64,000 bases of DNA from the NCBI GenBank assembly GCA_945874225.1, contig CAMCFT010000001.1, forward strand, positions 1 to 64,000. Reading direction: 5' to 3'. The position numbers and the translations under genes are program-made. Source of the stretch: Flavobacterium psychrophilum (GTDB taxonomy: Bacteria; Bacteroidota; Bacteroidia; Flavobacteriales; Flavobacteriaceae). The notes below the pieces were generated by a model. It was not told the DNA's origin. It made no database searches and was given only the letters and a program-made list of their open reading frames with translations. This document shows positions 1 to 7,158 of this stretch, piece by piece. Position 1 is the first letter of the stretch. Each line of letters opens with the position of its first letter.

Positions 1-473
1 TTACCATCTTTATCTAGTGAGTAATCAACTTTGCTACGAGAAGTTGTGATAATATGGCATTTTGATTGAATGATGGCGTCGATAAAAGAGTTATGTCTTG
101 GCGTTACTTTTGCCCAGTCTTGAAATCTAGAACCGAGACTCTCGTGAATGTCTAAACAACCTCCTTTGCCTTGCCATTCGTGCGAAATCGAATCAATTAT
201 GATGATTTCTATTTCTGATTCCTCGCATACGTTTATGGCTTTAATATAACGTTCAGGCGTAAATGGCTCGTCTAATGACAAGACATTAAACCTTCCTAAA
301 TGGGAATACAGACTTGCACTTTTATTCTCAGTATCAATGAGTGCTATTTTGTTCCAATCGTTTGTTATACCATAGGCTAATAGTAATGCGGAATAGGTCT
401 TTCCAAATCCGCTTGGACCTGAAAGTCCAATTCTTAATTTTACTTGATGGCGTTCTGCCTTTTGTAATTTCAT
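1..473 (-). CDS. Sak4-like P-loop ATPase, phage/element type (C-terminus cut by window edge)
   Basis: The first 157 codons of a RecA-fold nucleotide-binding protein are visible; the rest lies left of the window. A Walker A motif GPSGFGKT sits at about residues 19 to 26, and a Walker B-like strand EIIIIDSISHEW sits near residue 100, followed by a glycine-rich loop. The architecture (short N-terminus, P-loop, acidic residues in LIDTENKSA, IIIIDSIS) matches the AAA-type ATPases of phages and integrative elements often called Sak4, which are related to RecA/Rad51 and support single-strand annealing or homologous recombination. The start ATG is at 471 to 473. The next gene upstream is a small protein that could be its partner. 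The general class is fairly sure; the precise role is inferred. Confidence 0.75.
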   Translation of the reverse strand, partial: MKLQKAERHQVKLRIGLSGPSGFGKTYSALLLAYGITNDWNKIALIDTENKSASLYSHLGRFNVLSLDEPFTPERYIKAINVCEESEIEIIIIDSISHEWQGKGGCLDIHESLGSRFQDWAKVTPRHNSFIDAIIQSKCHIITTSRSKVDYSLDKDG

Positions 474-532
474 AGTGTTTAATATTATAGATTATTAATT
501 AAAAAATTATACTGTATGTGTTTTTTTTAAAA

Positions 533-565
533 CAAAAAAAGGAACCCCATTTCTGAAGCTCCTTT
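533..565 (-). terminator. Rho-independent terminator after the 115-residue gene
   Basis: Read on the minus strand, AAAGGAGC and GTTCCTTT form an 8-bp stem with one G-U pair, followed by a run of seven T. The G-U pair is only possible in the minus-strand transcript, which fits termination of the gene ending at 588. Confidence 0.6.
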
Positions 566-587
566 ATATCTCTTGACCATTTTTGGA

Positions 588-935
588 TTAGTGAATGACT
601 AATTCAGGCTGTACAAGATTTGTTTCAATAATGTTGTCTTCCTCACTGATATATTCATATCGGTGATTCAGTTCTATGATTTCTCCAGTATCTTTTACTG
701 TGTAATCATAAGGATCTGTTTCCAATTTTTTCACAAGCCCTTCAATTTTAGTTCCAACCAAGCCCTGACAGGTTTGTTCATCAAATGTTGTTGGTACTGT
801 AGCTGTTCTAGCTGTGAAATACGTTTTCCCTGTTTGCTGACTTTTAGCAGCTTCAATTTCTCCTTGAACAATAAGCCCATAGAATTTTTTTCCATCCTCT
901 TTTTCGAATGTTTTGTAACCAATTACACTTACCAT
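588..935 (-). CDS. Small element-borne protein of unknown function (possible OB-fold)
   Basis: This 115-residue protein has no signal peptide or membrane segment. It alternates short beta-like strands (VSVIGYKTF, KFYGLIVQGEI, TYFTARTATVP) and has an acidic C-terminus (SEEDNIIETN). The pattern could fit a small OB-fold protein such as a single-strand DNA-binding protein, and SSBs are common neighbours of Sak4-like ATPases, but I see no diagnostic motif. The start ATG is at 933 to 935, with an A-rich leader and no Shine-Dalgarno. It lies 115 bp upstream of the ATPase gene on the same strand, with a terminator between them. Function unknown; the SSB idea is inference only. Confidence 0.6.
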   Translation of the reverse strand: MVSVIGYKTFEKEDGKKFYGLIVQGEIEAAKSQQTGKTYFTARTATVPTTFDEQTCQGLVGTKIEGLVKKLETDPYDYTVKDTGEIIELNHRYEYISEEDNIIETNLVQPELVIH

Positions 936-978
936 AGTTTTTGTGATTTATAAGATTAAACAATTTAGGATTTGCCAA

Positions 979-1025
979 TACCTGAATTCCCTGAGATAAG
1001 ATTCAACTACTCAAGTATTCAGGTA
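979..1025. repeat. 9-bp inverted repeat upstream of the 115-residue gene
   Basis: TACCTGAAT at 979 to 987 is repeated in inverted form as ATTCAGGTA at 1017 to 1025, with 29 bases between. The surrounding 936 to 1131 gap is less AT-rich than the rest of the element and contains no ORF. It could be an operator or part of an origin; nothing in the sequence decides. Confidence 0.4.
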
Positions 1026-1131
1026 CGGGTAACGCCCAAAGCCTTGTTGAAGTCAGGGCTTGAATTGGTCTTTACTAGCGTTCACGTTGAAAAAAGTTGT
1101 AAAAAAAATTTTTTAGGAAATTTTTAAAAAG

Positions 1132-1158
1132 AAAAAAGCAACCGTTACAGTTGCTTTT
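1132..1158 (-). terminator. Terminator hairpin after the first zinc-ribbon gene
   Basis: AAAAGCAAC and GTTGCTTTT form a perfect 9-bp stem around a 7-base loop, with further T residues on the minus strand. It lies 11 bp beyond the stop codon of the gene ending at 1169. Confidence 0.65.
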
Positions 1159-1168
1159 ATGTTGGAGT

Positions 1169-1495
1169 TTAATCTGTTAAGTATTCTAAATAGAAGTTTA
1201 AGCTATAGGTTTTGCATTTGGGACAAAAATTATCCCTCTGGTTTATTATTACCTCAAAACTTCGCCATTGGAAATCTGATTCCAATTCATTTTTTTTAAG
1301 TTTTTTGTCATTGTAAAAAAGATAATTTGACTTGGTATTTTTATGATCATAGTAATTCAACTCCACAAATTCCCCAGTTTCTTTATCTATAGCAGGCAAC
1401 ATACAAACTGTTTTGTAATTACTTCTATCACCCCCAAAACTAAATTCCTTTTCAAAGTCACAACTTTTGCATTTTCCTCTGAGTATTTTTCCCAT
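1169..1495 (-). CDS. Small zinc-ribbon-like protein, paralogue A
   Basis: A 108-residue cytoplasmic protein with one cysteine pair near the N-terminus (CKSC, residues 8 to 11) and a second near the C-terminus (CPKC, about residues 91 to 94). Four cysteines in this spacing suggest one zinc site closed by the two ends of the chain. It is clearly related to the 105-residue protein encoded at 3965 to 4282: both have CxxC, GG(D/N)R, Y(K/Q)T, a VELN/VNHVE block, FY(N/S)DKKLK, and a terminal CPKC followed by SL. The two copies bracket the helicase gene on the same strand. Function unknown; the shared cysteines argue for metal or nucleic-acid binding. No family name is recognised. Confidence 0.6.
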   Translation of the reverse strand: MGKILRGKCKSCDFEKEFSFGGDRSNYKTVCMLPAIDKETGEFVELNYYDHKNTKSNYLFYNDKKLKKNELESDFQWRSFEVIINQRDNFCPKCKTYSLNFYLEYLTD

Positions 1496-1579
1496 AGTTT
1501 TGAAGTTTAAATTATTATTATTGAATACTAAAATTTAGTAGGTTTTTGAAAACACTATCTTGTTTTTGGACTAAATCAA

Positions 1580-1751
1580 TCAAATTTTACCTGAAGATTT
1601 CCACTTCTAAATAACTTCATCATAAGCCACCATATAACAAATTCTTCAGTTTCTTTATTTAAAAAGAGAACGTCGCTGTGCTTTCCAGGATTACATATTT
1701 TAAAAGCTTCAATATTTGGTTAAAGAAAGAACTTTGCAAGTCTAAAACCAT
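1580..1751 (-). pseudogene. Possible frameshifted remnant of a small gene
   Basis: In the 308-bp gap between the zinc-ribbon gene and the helicase, the minus strand has an ATG at 1749 to 1751 that opens MVLDLQSSFF. One frame over, a 47-codon open stretch reads KICNPGKHSDVLFLNKETEE and onward to a TGA at 1580 to 1582. The second part has protein-like composition and the NKETEEFV phrase resembles the KETGEFVELN phrase of the neighbouring zinc-ribbon protein. A single-base change near 1720 would join the two frames. Chance open frames of this size occur in AT-rich DNA, so this is tentative. Confidence 0.3.
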
Positions 1752-1803
1752 TTTAAATTAAGACTAAAATCCTAATTTAATAAAACGACTGTTAATGCCA
1801 GGG

Positions 1804-3897
1804 TCATCTCTTTCCTATTAGTTTATGGAACCATTTCAGTTTTTGTTGTCTATCAATTTCAATTTGACTTTTTCGATTAATATCTTCTAAAATATTTTGA
1901 TTTGTTTTAAGTTCTATTATTTCATTTTCAAAGCTGGAAATTTTATGCTCAAGTTTATTGTTTTCTTTATTTAAAAGATTTATTTCTAATATTTTAGATT
2001 CTTTTATCTTTTTCAGTTCGTTTTTCTTGTTTTCTAAATGTTGTATTTCTGTTTTAAATATTAAATTTTCAGACGTATATTTTTCGTTTTCAATTTTCAA
2101 TTGTACAATTTCATCATTAAGATTTTTCGTTTTGTTTAATTCATTTTCAACGATTTTTTCATAACCTTGAATTTTGTCTAACAAAATTTTTAATCCTTTG
2201 TTTTGTTCTTCTATTTTGTTTTTAAATTCAATGTTTTCATTTTTATTTATAAATAGGTTTGCTTTAATCTCTTCTTTTTCTGATTTTATTTCTTGATAAT
2301 CAGTAAATAAAAGTTCTTGCTTTGATTTGTATGAAACAAACTTATTGGCAGTTGTTACAAAATATTTTCTAAATATTTCTGTTTCAATGTCATTTCTGAA
2401 TTTTAGTGCTTTGATAAAATTGCCATATGCTTCGTTAAAATGTAATGCCTTTATGTCTTCACGAATTCTTCTATAAAAATAATCTGCTTTACCTGAATTT
2501 AATTCTTGAACTATTAGAGTACTTGGTGTTTCTGTTGTAGCAAATTCAAGAACTTTATTATTTGTCCTTATTTTATTTCTTGGAATTTGTGATTTCAATA
2601 CAAGTCCGCTAAACGAAGTGCAACGACTTAAAGCAACATAAACTTGACCATCTTCAAATGCAGAACCTAAATCAGCGTAAACCCGTTCAAATGTTAAACC
2701 TTGACTTTTATGTACGGTTATAGCCCAAGCTAATCTTAATGGATATTGTGTAAAAGTTCCAATTGTTGTTTCTTCAATTTTACGCTTTTCTTTATTCCAA
2801 ATATATTGTATATTATTCCAAGATGTTTTTTCTATTTGAACCTTATTCTCATCCGAAAATTCTACAATTATTTTATTGTCTTCAAGTGATGAAATTTTTC
2901 CAATTTTCCCATTAAAATATCTTTTAATTCCGCCTGAATCATTTTTTAAAATCATTACTTGTGCACCGATTTTCAAATGTAAATTCTGTTCAGTTGGCAA
3001 CACAAAAGTTCCTTTACTGTCTTTTGGAAATATTCCTGTAACTTCTCCTTCAAAAATTTTAGTGTCGCTTTTTAATTCATCTAATTTTGTCGCATTCGTT
3101 TGGTTTACTTGAGCGTTTGTTGTTGAAAGAATTATATGATTGTCAATTCCATTAGATGAAAAAGTTGGATTATATTTTTTATTTAAATCGTTAAGTTCTA
3201 TTTCATTTATTTGATTTACTCTTATTTTGTTTAATAAATCAATAAACTCTTGTTCTTTTTGTCGGTATATTTTTTTAAGTTCAATATAAATTGGTTTATT
3301 TTCAGCAACAATCTTTGAGCTAAAAAAGAATGGACTTTCATAATAATTTTTTAGAATTTCCCATTGAGCAAAATCTGCAATAGGAGGAAGCTGAAAAGTA
3401 TCTCCAATTAAAATAACTTGTACGCCACCAAATGGTAAAAACGGTTTTTTTCTAAAAACTCTTAATATTTTATCAATAACATCAAGTGTATCACATCTTA
3501 CCATTGAAATTTCATCAATAATTAGAAGTTCGAGTTGCTCGATAATTATCTTCTTATCATCTCTGTATTTAAAAGTGCTATAAATTGTTGTATTGTCTAA
3601 ATCTCCGAGTTCTTTACCTGTTCTTAATCTTTTGTCATTTACTACAAATGGACCAAATGGTAAATGAAAAAAGGAATGAATTGTTTGTCCACCAGCATTT
3701 ATAGCAGCAACTCCAGTTGGAGCTAATACTACAGTGTTTTTAGATGTATTATTTTTTAATGACTTTAAAAAAGTTGTTTTTCCAGTTCCTGCTTTTCCAG
3801 TTAAATAAACGAGTTTATCAGTATGCTTCACAAATTCAGAAGCATAATTAAATTCTACGTTATTCTCATCTAATTCTATATTGTCGATTGTTGTCAT
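1804..3897 (-). CDS. Pif1/RecD-like superfamily 1 DNA helicase with C-terminal coiled coil
   Basis: This 697-residue protein is an ATP-dependent 5'-3' type SF1 helicase by family. Motif I is GKAGTGKT (residues 34 to 41), motif II LLIIDEIS (124 to 131), motif III LIGDTFQLPP (163 to 172), and motifs V and VI are seen in AWAITVHKSQGLTF and QVYVALSRCTSF around residues 390 to 430. From about residue 540 to 685 the chain is rich in Lys, Glu, Asn, Ile and Leu, predicted as a long coiled coil, which is unusual for housekeeping Pif1 proteins and suggests a partner-binding or oligomerisation tail. Two paralogous zinc-ribbon genes flank it on the same strand, suggesting one functional module. It could serve element replication or transfer, or act in defence; the sequence does not decide. 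Confidence 0.85.
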   Translation of the reverse strand: MTTIDNIELDENNVEFNYASEFVKHTDKLVYLTGKAGTGKTTFLKSLKNNTSKNTVVLAPTGVAAINAGGQTIHSFFHLPFGPFVVNDKRLRTGKELGDLDNTTIYSTFKYRDDKKIIIEQLELLIIDEISMVRCDTLDVIDKILRVFRKKPFLPFGGVQVILIGDTFQLPPIADFAQWEILKNYYESPFFFSSKIVAENKPIYIELKKIYRQKEQEFIDLLNKIRVNQINEIELNDLNKKYNPTFSSNGIDNHIILSTTNAQVNQTNATKLDELKSDTKIFEGEVTGIFPKDSKGTFVLPTEQNLHLKIGAQVMILKNDSGGIKRYFNGKIGKISSLEDNKIIVEFSDENKVQIEKTSWNNIQYIWNKEKRKIEETTIGTFTQYPLRLAWAITVHKSQGLTFERVYADLGSAFEDGQVYVALSRCTSFSGLVLKSQIPRNKIRTNNKVLEFATTETPSTLIVQELNSGKADYFYRRIREDIKALHFNEAYGNFIKALKFRNDIETEIFRKYFVTTANKFVSYKSKQELLFTDYQEIKSEKEEIKANLFINKNENIEFKNKIEEQNKGLKILLDKIQGYEKIVENELNKTKNLNDEIVQLKIENEKYTSENLIFKTEIQHLENKKNELKKIKESKILEINLLNKENNKLEHKISSFENEIIELKTNQNILEDINRKSQIEIDRQQKLKWFHKLIGKR

Positions 3898-3964
3898 TTT
3901 CTTATTTGCAATATTTTTAGATGTTTGCCACTAAATACATACTGTTGTGCATAGTGCTTTCTAG

Positions 3965-4282
3965 TCAATAATAAATTGTAATTCTGAAATCGAGTGAAAA
4001 ATTTTTACATTTTGGACAATAATTATTTAAAGTATTTAGCTTCAAATCAAAATTGTCCATAGTGTTATTTCCTTCGTTATCCCCTTTTAATTTTTTATCT
4101 GAATAGAATATATATTTAGGATTATTTTCAAATTCAACGTGATTTACATTCTCAAATTCGTTAGTTTCTATATTAATTGCAGGAACATAACAATAAGTTT
4201 GATAACTAAATCTATTGCCTCCGTATTTAAAGGTATTTTCAAAATTGCAAACTCTGCATTTTGCAGCTATAATCTCAGCCAT
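3965..4282 (-). CDS. Small zinc-ribbon-like protein, paralogue B
   Basis: A 105-residue protein that resembles the 108-residue protein at 1169 to 1495 along its whole length. It has CRVC near residue 9, GGNRFSYQT around residues 21 to 29, FYSDKKLK near residue 60, and CPKC near the C-terminus. It lies 67 bp upstream of the helicase gene on the same strand, so the two may share a transcript. Duplication on both sides of the helicase suggests that both copies act with it, or that an insertion of the helicase separated a tandem pair. Function unknown; a structural zinc site made by the two CxxC motifs is likely. Confidence 0.6.
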   Translation of the reverse strand: MAEIIAAKCRVCNFENTFKYGGNRFSYQTYCYVPAINIETNEFENVNHVEFENNPKYIFYSDKKLKGDNEGNNTMDNFDLKLNTLNNYCPKCKNFSLDFRITIYY

Positions 4283-4348
4283 TTTTTTAAAGTTTGTTGA
4301 TTAATTCTTTAACTATTCATATTTGAATTGAGATATTATTGGATATTG

Positions 4349-4501
4349 TCACGAATTAAGTCCTACAATAAAGAGAGCTATCCAACATATTAATAACAAG
4401 TACCCAAGAGGTCCTGCTTTGCCTCCTAATAATTGCAAAGGCCAAAGAGGGCCAGCTATAAAAGAGATAACAACATAAATAATACAAGCTAGTATTAACA
4501 T
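4349..4501 (-). CDS. 50-residue membrane protein
   Basis: A 50-codon ORF (ATG at 4499 to 4501, TGA at 4349 to 4351) lies in the 374-bp gap between the lipoprotein and zinc-ribbon genes. It is too short for ordinary ORF lists. The product has two hydrophobic stretches, LACIIYVVISFIAGP and GYLLLICWIALFIVGL, joined by a short glycine-rich turn (LLGGKAGPLG), as expected for a helical hairpin in the inner membrane. Composition and the clean two-helix pattern support a real gene over a chance ORF. The leader before the ATG is A-rich, as usual in this phylum. Function unknown; small element-borne membrane proteins include exclusion proteins and toxins, but nothing specific is seen. Confidence 0.5.
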   Translation of the reverse strand: MLILACIIYVVISFIAGPLWPLQLLGGKAGPLGYLLLICWIALFIVGLNS

Positions 4502-4656
4502 AATTCTATTTTTTAAAATTTATTACTCTATTCCGTTTTCAGCATCCTTATTTTAATTTTTGTGAAACAATATCTTATCTGGTTTTTAATAAAAGTATTG
4601 ATAAGACTCACCAATAGTATTTTTCATTCGTTTTGTCTAGAATTATATAGGCTGTT

Positions 4657-5067
4657 TTATAGCTTTTTAAAGTATATTAATTCATTACTATTGTATTGAT
4701 TTACCACGACTAATTCTCCAACAGTTAATGTCACTATTCTTTCAGATCCAGTTAATACTTCTGTTTGTGGATTGTAATATTTAATGTAGTCTCCATCTAT
4801 TTTATAAATATAATTTTCCTTATATCCATCTTCAGTAATGATACAGGAGTTATTTTGAAACTCGTAATTTAAATTACTAATTGGACTCGATCCAGTGTCT
4901 GTGTAGGTTACGTTGTTTTCTACCCTTTTGTAATTGTGCCATTTCCCAATAATTGTAGCTTTTCCACTAATATCTCCTGACTGATCTGAGCTACAACCAG
5001 AAACTATGGAAAAAATACATATTAGCAATAATGCTAATGTTTTTTTGAATGTAATTGTTTCTTTCAT
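4657..5067 (-). CDS. Lipocalin-like lipoprotein of unknown function
   Basis: The 136-residue precursor starts with a lysine-containing N-region, a hydrophobic core LALLLICIFSIV and a lipobox SGC with Cys at residue 25, so it is exported and lipid-anchored. The mature part begins with a Ser/Asp-rich stretch and then GKWHNYKRVENNVTY and later LTVGELVVVNQYNSNEL, a GxW-and-strands layout typical of the small lipocalin-like lipoproteins of Bacteroidota. It is transcribed away from the XRE regulator gene at 5206, with 138 bp between them. Its role in the element is unknown. The lipoprotein call is strong, the lipocalin-like label moderate. Confidence 0.65.
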   Translation of the reverse strand: MKETITFKKTLALLLICIFSIVSGCSSDQSGDISGKATIIGKWHNYKRVENNVTYTDTGSSPISNLNYEFQNNSCIITEDGYKENYIYKIDGDYIKYYNPQTEVLTGSERIVTLTVGELVVVNQYNSNELIYFKKL

Positions 5068-5205
5068 TTTTATTTTCTTTGTTTCTTACTCGTAAGGCTT
5101 TTCAGATTCGCCCCGTTTTTTTGGTTTCTGGACTCCATTTTTTTAATTTCAAATATAAGCAAATATGCCTATGTATTAATTACATTATTCGTCGAATTTT
5201 ATTTC

Positions 5206-5430
5206 GTGGATAATCAAGATAAAAAAAGCATTTTAATTAGCTTTGGCGGGAAACTTCGTCAACTTCGCTTAGCAAAAGGGTTCACACAAGAACAATTGGC
5301 AAACGAGCTGGGTGTTGAAATTTCTCAGATTAGCAGAATTGAAAGAGGTGTTATAAACACTTCGGTAACAACTTTGTATGCTATTTCCAAAACTTTGAAA
5401 ATTGATGTCTCTGAATTATTTGCTTTCTGA
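5206..5430 (+). CDS. XRE-family helix-turn-helix regulator
   Basis: A 74-residue protein consisting almost only of a Cro/C1-type HTH domain: GGKLRQLRLAKGFTQEQLAN, then ELGVEISQISRIERG and TSVTTLYAISKTLKIDVSEL. The start used is a GTG at 5206; the frame stays open upstream but has no in-frame ATG, so GTG is the best choice. It diverges from the lipoprotein gene and converges on the recombinase gene. A small Cro-like protein beside an integrase is commonly a regulator of element excision or maintenance, which is the likely role here. The target operator is not evident. Confidence 0.8.
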   Translation: MDNQDKKSILISFGGKLRQLRLAKGFTQEQLANELGVEISQISRIERGVINTSVTTLYAISKTLKIDVSELFAF

Positions 5431-5484
5431 TAAAGGCAGATAATTGTCTTTTCTGCTCAAATTTAGAATCCTATTTTGACATTA

Positions 5485-5504
5485 CTTTACGGTTTTCCGT
5501 AAAG
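5485..5504 (+). terminator. Hairpin after the XRE gene
   Basis: CTTTACGG, loop TTTT, CCGTAAAG: a perfect 8-bp stem 55 bp after the XRE stop codon. The downstream T-run is poor, so it may be an attenuator or binding site instead. Confidence 0.45.
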
Positions 5505-5528
5505 GGGTGGTTTATTTTGAAAATAAAT

Positions 5529-5564
5529 ATCCTGACCAACTAAAAACATAGTGCTAGTCAGGAT
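5529..5564 (-). terminator. Terminator-like hairpin after the recombinase gene
   Basis: ATCCTGAC and GTCAGGAT form an 8-bp stem with a 20-base loop just beyond the recombinase stop at 5574. The minus strand continues into ATTTATTTT, a partial T-tract. Confidence 0.45.
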
Positions 5565-5573
5565 TATAAATGT

Positions 5574-6773
5574 TCATTTTAATTTTTCAGCAAGATTCTT
5601 TATTGCGTCACTAACTTTCTTCTGAACAATTTTCCCATAGCTTTCTTGAGTTATTGTCATATTAGAATGACCTAGTAGTTCTGATACAATTTCCATTGGA
5701 ACATCATTATACAGGAGAACAGTTGAAGCAAATGTCTTTCTTGCAATGTGGTGGGTAAGTTTTTTTTCAATCCCAGTAATGTCAGCAATCTCTTTAAGAT
5801 ACGAATTGAATTTCTGATTACTTATAGGAGGAAATATGCCATTACTTTCCGTTAAATACTTTCCAATGATTTCTTGTGCTTTTGGAAGGATTGGTATTGA
5901 GATTAGACGTTGTGTTTTTTCTCGTTTCATTTTAATCCAGTTTACACCATCGAAACCGATTTGGATATGCTGCTTTTCTAGATGAGCCATTTCGTTAAAA
6001 GCTAATCCAGTGTAACAACAGAAGATAAAAAGATCTTGAATCATACTTAATCTTTTTTGTTGTAGTACAGATTCTTCAAGGGTCTTGAGTTCTTCTGTAG
6101 TAAGGAAAATAACAACTTTACGGACTGTTTTGGACTTATGAAGTATAAATGGGTCTCTGTCCAAATAACCTTCTGAAATAGCCTGTTTTATAGGCGCTCT
6201 GAGCCTTTGAATGGTTTTATTAATAGTGATTTGCTCTTGTTTCTTCTCGGTCTTTAAATAGTAGTCAAAATCATCCAAAAACTGTAGGCTTAATTCTTCT
6301 AGGAGGTAATCTGCTTTTTTAAACTTCCATTTTATAAATGCTTCTAAATGGTTTCCAACGTAAACGAATTTGTTATAGGTGTTATCTTTGATTTCTAATC
6401 CTACAAGTTTTTTAATTTTGAAGAGATACTGCTTGTAATAGGAGAGGATATATTCCTTCTTTTTAATTTCTTTACCAATGTATTTATTATAGATATTATC
6501 AAGAGTACAATCTCCGCCTTGAAGTTGGATAACTAATACAATGTTATCTATCTTGGTTTTAATCTGCTTTATTTGGCCATTGATAAATTTATATTCTTGA
6601 GTTTTTACTTTTTGAAGTTTGTTATCCCAGAAGATAGGGTTAACAAAAAGCCCAGTAGTGAATTGTTTTCGCTCTTTGTTGAGTGTGATTCTACAATTAA
6701 GAGGACATAATCCTTTTTGATTGATTTTGGTCGGACTGATTACAAATAAAATTGTAGTTTTTTCTTGGTGCAT
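5574..6773 (-). CDS. Tyrosine recombinase (integrase) of Bacteroidota type
   Basis: This 399-residue protein catalyses site-specific integration and excision. It has an N-terminal Arm-type DNA-binding domain (about residues 1 to 95), a SAM-like core-binding domain (about 110 to 215) and the catalytic domain. Catalytic residues are seen as the Arg in CCYTGLAFNEMAHLE-type helix (here the usual Arg position reads Asn-Glu, so Arg is not obvious), HHIARKTFAS carrying His-x-x-Arg near residue 340, LLGHSNMTITQ and the nucleophile Tyr in QESYGKI near residue 379. The gene's 5' end faces tRNA-Asn 230 bp away, so the tRNA is the probable attachment site. The apparent absence of the first catalytic Arg at the classic position deserves alignment, but the family commonly varies here in this phylum. 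Confidence 0.9.
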   Translation of the reverse strand: MHQEKTTILFVISPTKINQKGLCPLNCRITLNKERKQFTTGLFVNPIFWDNKLQKVKTQEYKFINGQIKQIKTKIDNIVLVIQLQGGDCTLDNIYNKYIGKEIKKKEYILSYYKQYLFKIKKLVGLEIKDNTYNKFVYVGNHLEAFIKWKFKKADYLLEELSLQFLDDFDYYLKTEKKQEQITINKTIQRLRAPIKQAISEGYLDRDPFILHKSKTVRKVVIFLTTEELKTLEESVLQQKRLSMIQDLFIFCCYTGLAFNEMAHLEKQHIQIGFDGVNWIKMKREKTQRLISIPILPKAQEIIGKYLTESNGIFPPISNQKFNSYLKEIADITGIEKKLTHHIARKTFASTVLLYNDVPMEIVSELLGHSNMTITQESYGKIVQKKVSDAIKNLAEKLK

Positions 6774-6825
6774 TTTCCAATTGTTTTGAGTTAGACAATT
6801 GGCATACGAATTCGGATTATTAAAG

Positions 6826-6868
6826 TGGGAACCTCGAGATTTTAGATGGGAACCTCTATGGGAACCTT
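6826..6868. repeat. Three direct repeats TGGGAACCT beside the recombinase
   Basis: TGGGAACCTC occurs at 6826 to 6835 and 6847 to 6856, and TGGGAACCTT at 6859 to 6868, all in the same orientation, 50 to 100 bp upstream of the recombinase start and between it and the tRNA. Repeats in this position are typical of arm-type integrase or excisionase binding sites; they could also autoregulate the recombinase promoter. Confidence 0.5.
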
Positions 6869-6960
6869 TTTTTCATCAAAAAACCTGTCAAAGTTGTCAA
6901 ACTGTAGAATCCACTTTTTAATAAAACTTTGGAAAGCACTAATTTCATTGACTTATAGCC

Positions 6961-6994
6961 AAAAAAAAAGACCTTACAAAATGTAAAGTCTTTT
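6961..6994 (-). terminator. Terminator after tRNA-Asn
   Basis: On the minus strand a stem of about 12 bp (AAAGACTTTACA pairing with TGTAAGGTCTTT) is followed by a run of T, directly after the tRNA 3' end. Confidence 0.75.
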
Positions 6995-7000
6995 AAAAAG

Positions 7001-7074
7001 CTCCCTCTCTTGGGCTCGAACCAAGGACCCTCTGATTAACAGTCAGATGCTCTAACCAACTGAGCTAAGAAGGA
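7001..7074 (-). tRNA. tRNA-Asn (anticodon GTT)
   Basis: The minus strand folds as a 74-nt tRNA. The acceptor stem pairs TCCTTCT with AGAGGGA, the discriminator is G, the D-loop contains GTTGG, the anticodon loop reads CTGTTAA giving GTT, and the T arm contains GGTTCGAGCC. CCA is not encoded. The 3' end points into the integrative element, so this is the likely attachment site; the gene remains intact. Confidence 0.95.
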
Positions 7075-7158
7075 AAGTGTGTTTCACTTTTAAAGCGGTG
7101 CAAATATAAGGCTTAATTTTTTTGAAGCAAATAAAATCTATAAAATTTTTAATTTATT

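Larger units (their letters stand above)
1..7000. mobile_element. Integrase end of an integrative element inserted at tRNA-Asn
   Basis: The stretch ends at the 3' end of a tRNA-Asn gene, and a tyrosine recombinase gene is the last element gene next to it. This is the usual arrangement for integrative elements and genomic islands that use a tRNA 3' end as attachment site. The cargo is a Sak4-like ATPase, small proteins without a recognised family, a Pif1-like helicase, a lipoprotein and an XRE regulator; beyond the tRNA the genes are ordinary chromosomal housekeeping genes. No conjugation or phage structural gene is visible in this part, so I cannot say whether it is an ICE, a prophage or a defective island. 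The second attachment site lies outside the window. Confidence 0.7.

Noticed and set aside
663..953. 96-codon plus-strand ORF antisense to the 115-residue gene
   Set aside because: Phe/Cys/Tyr-rich translation typical of a shadow frame; the minus-strand gene has its own terminator and better composition.
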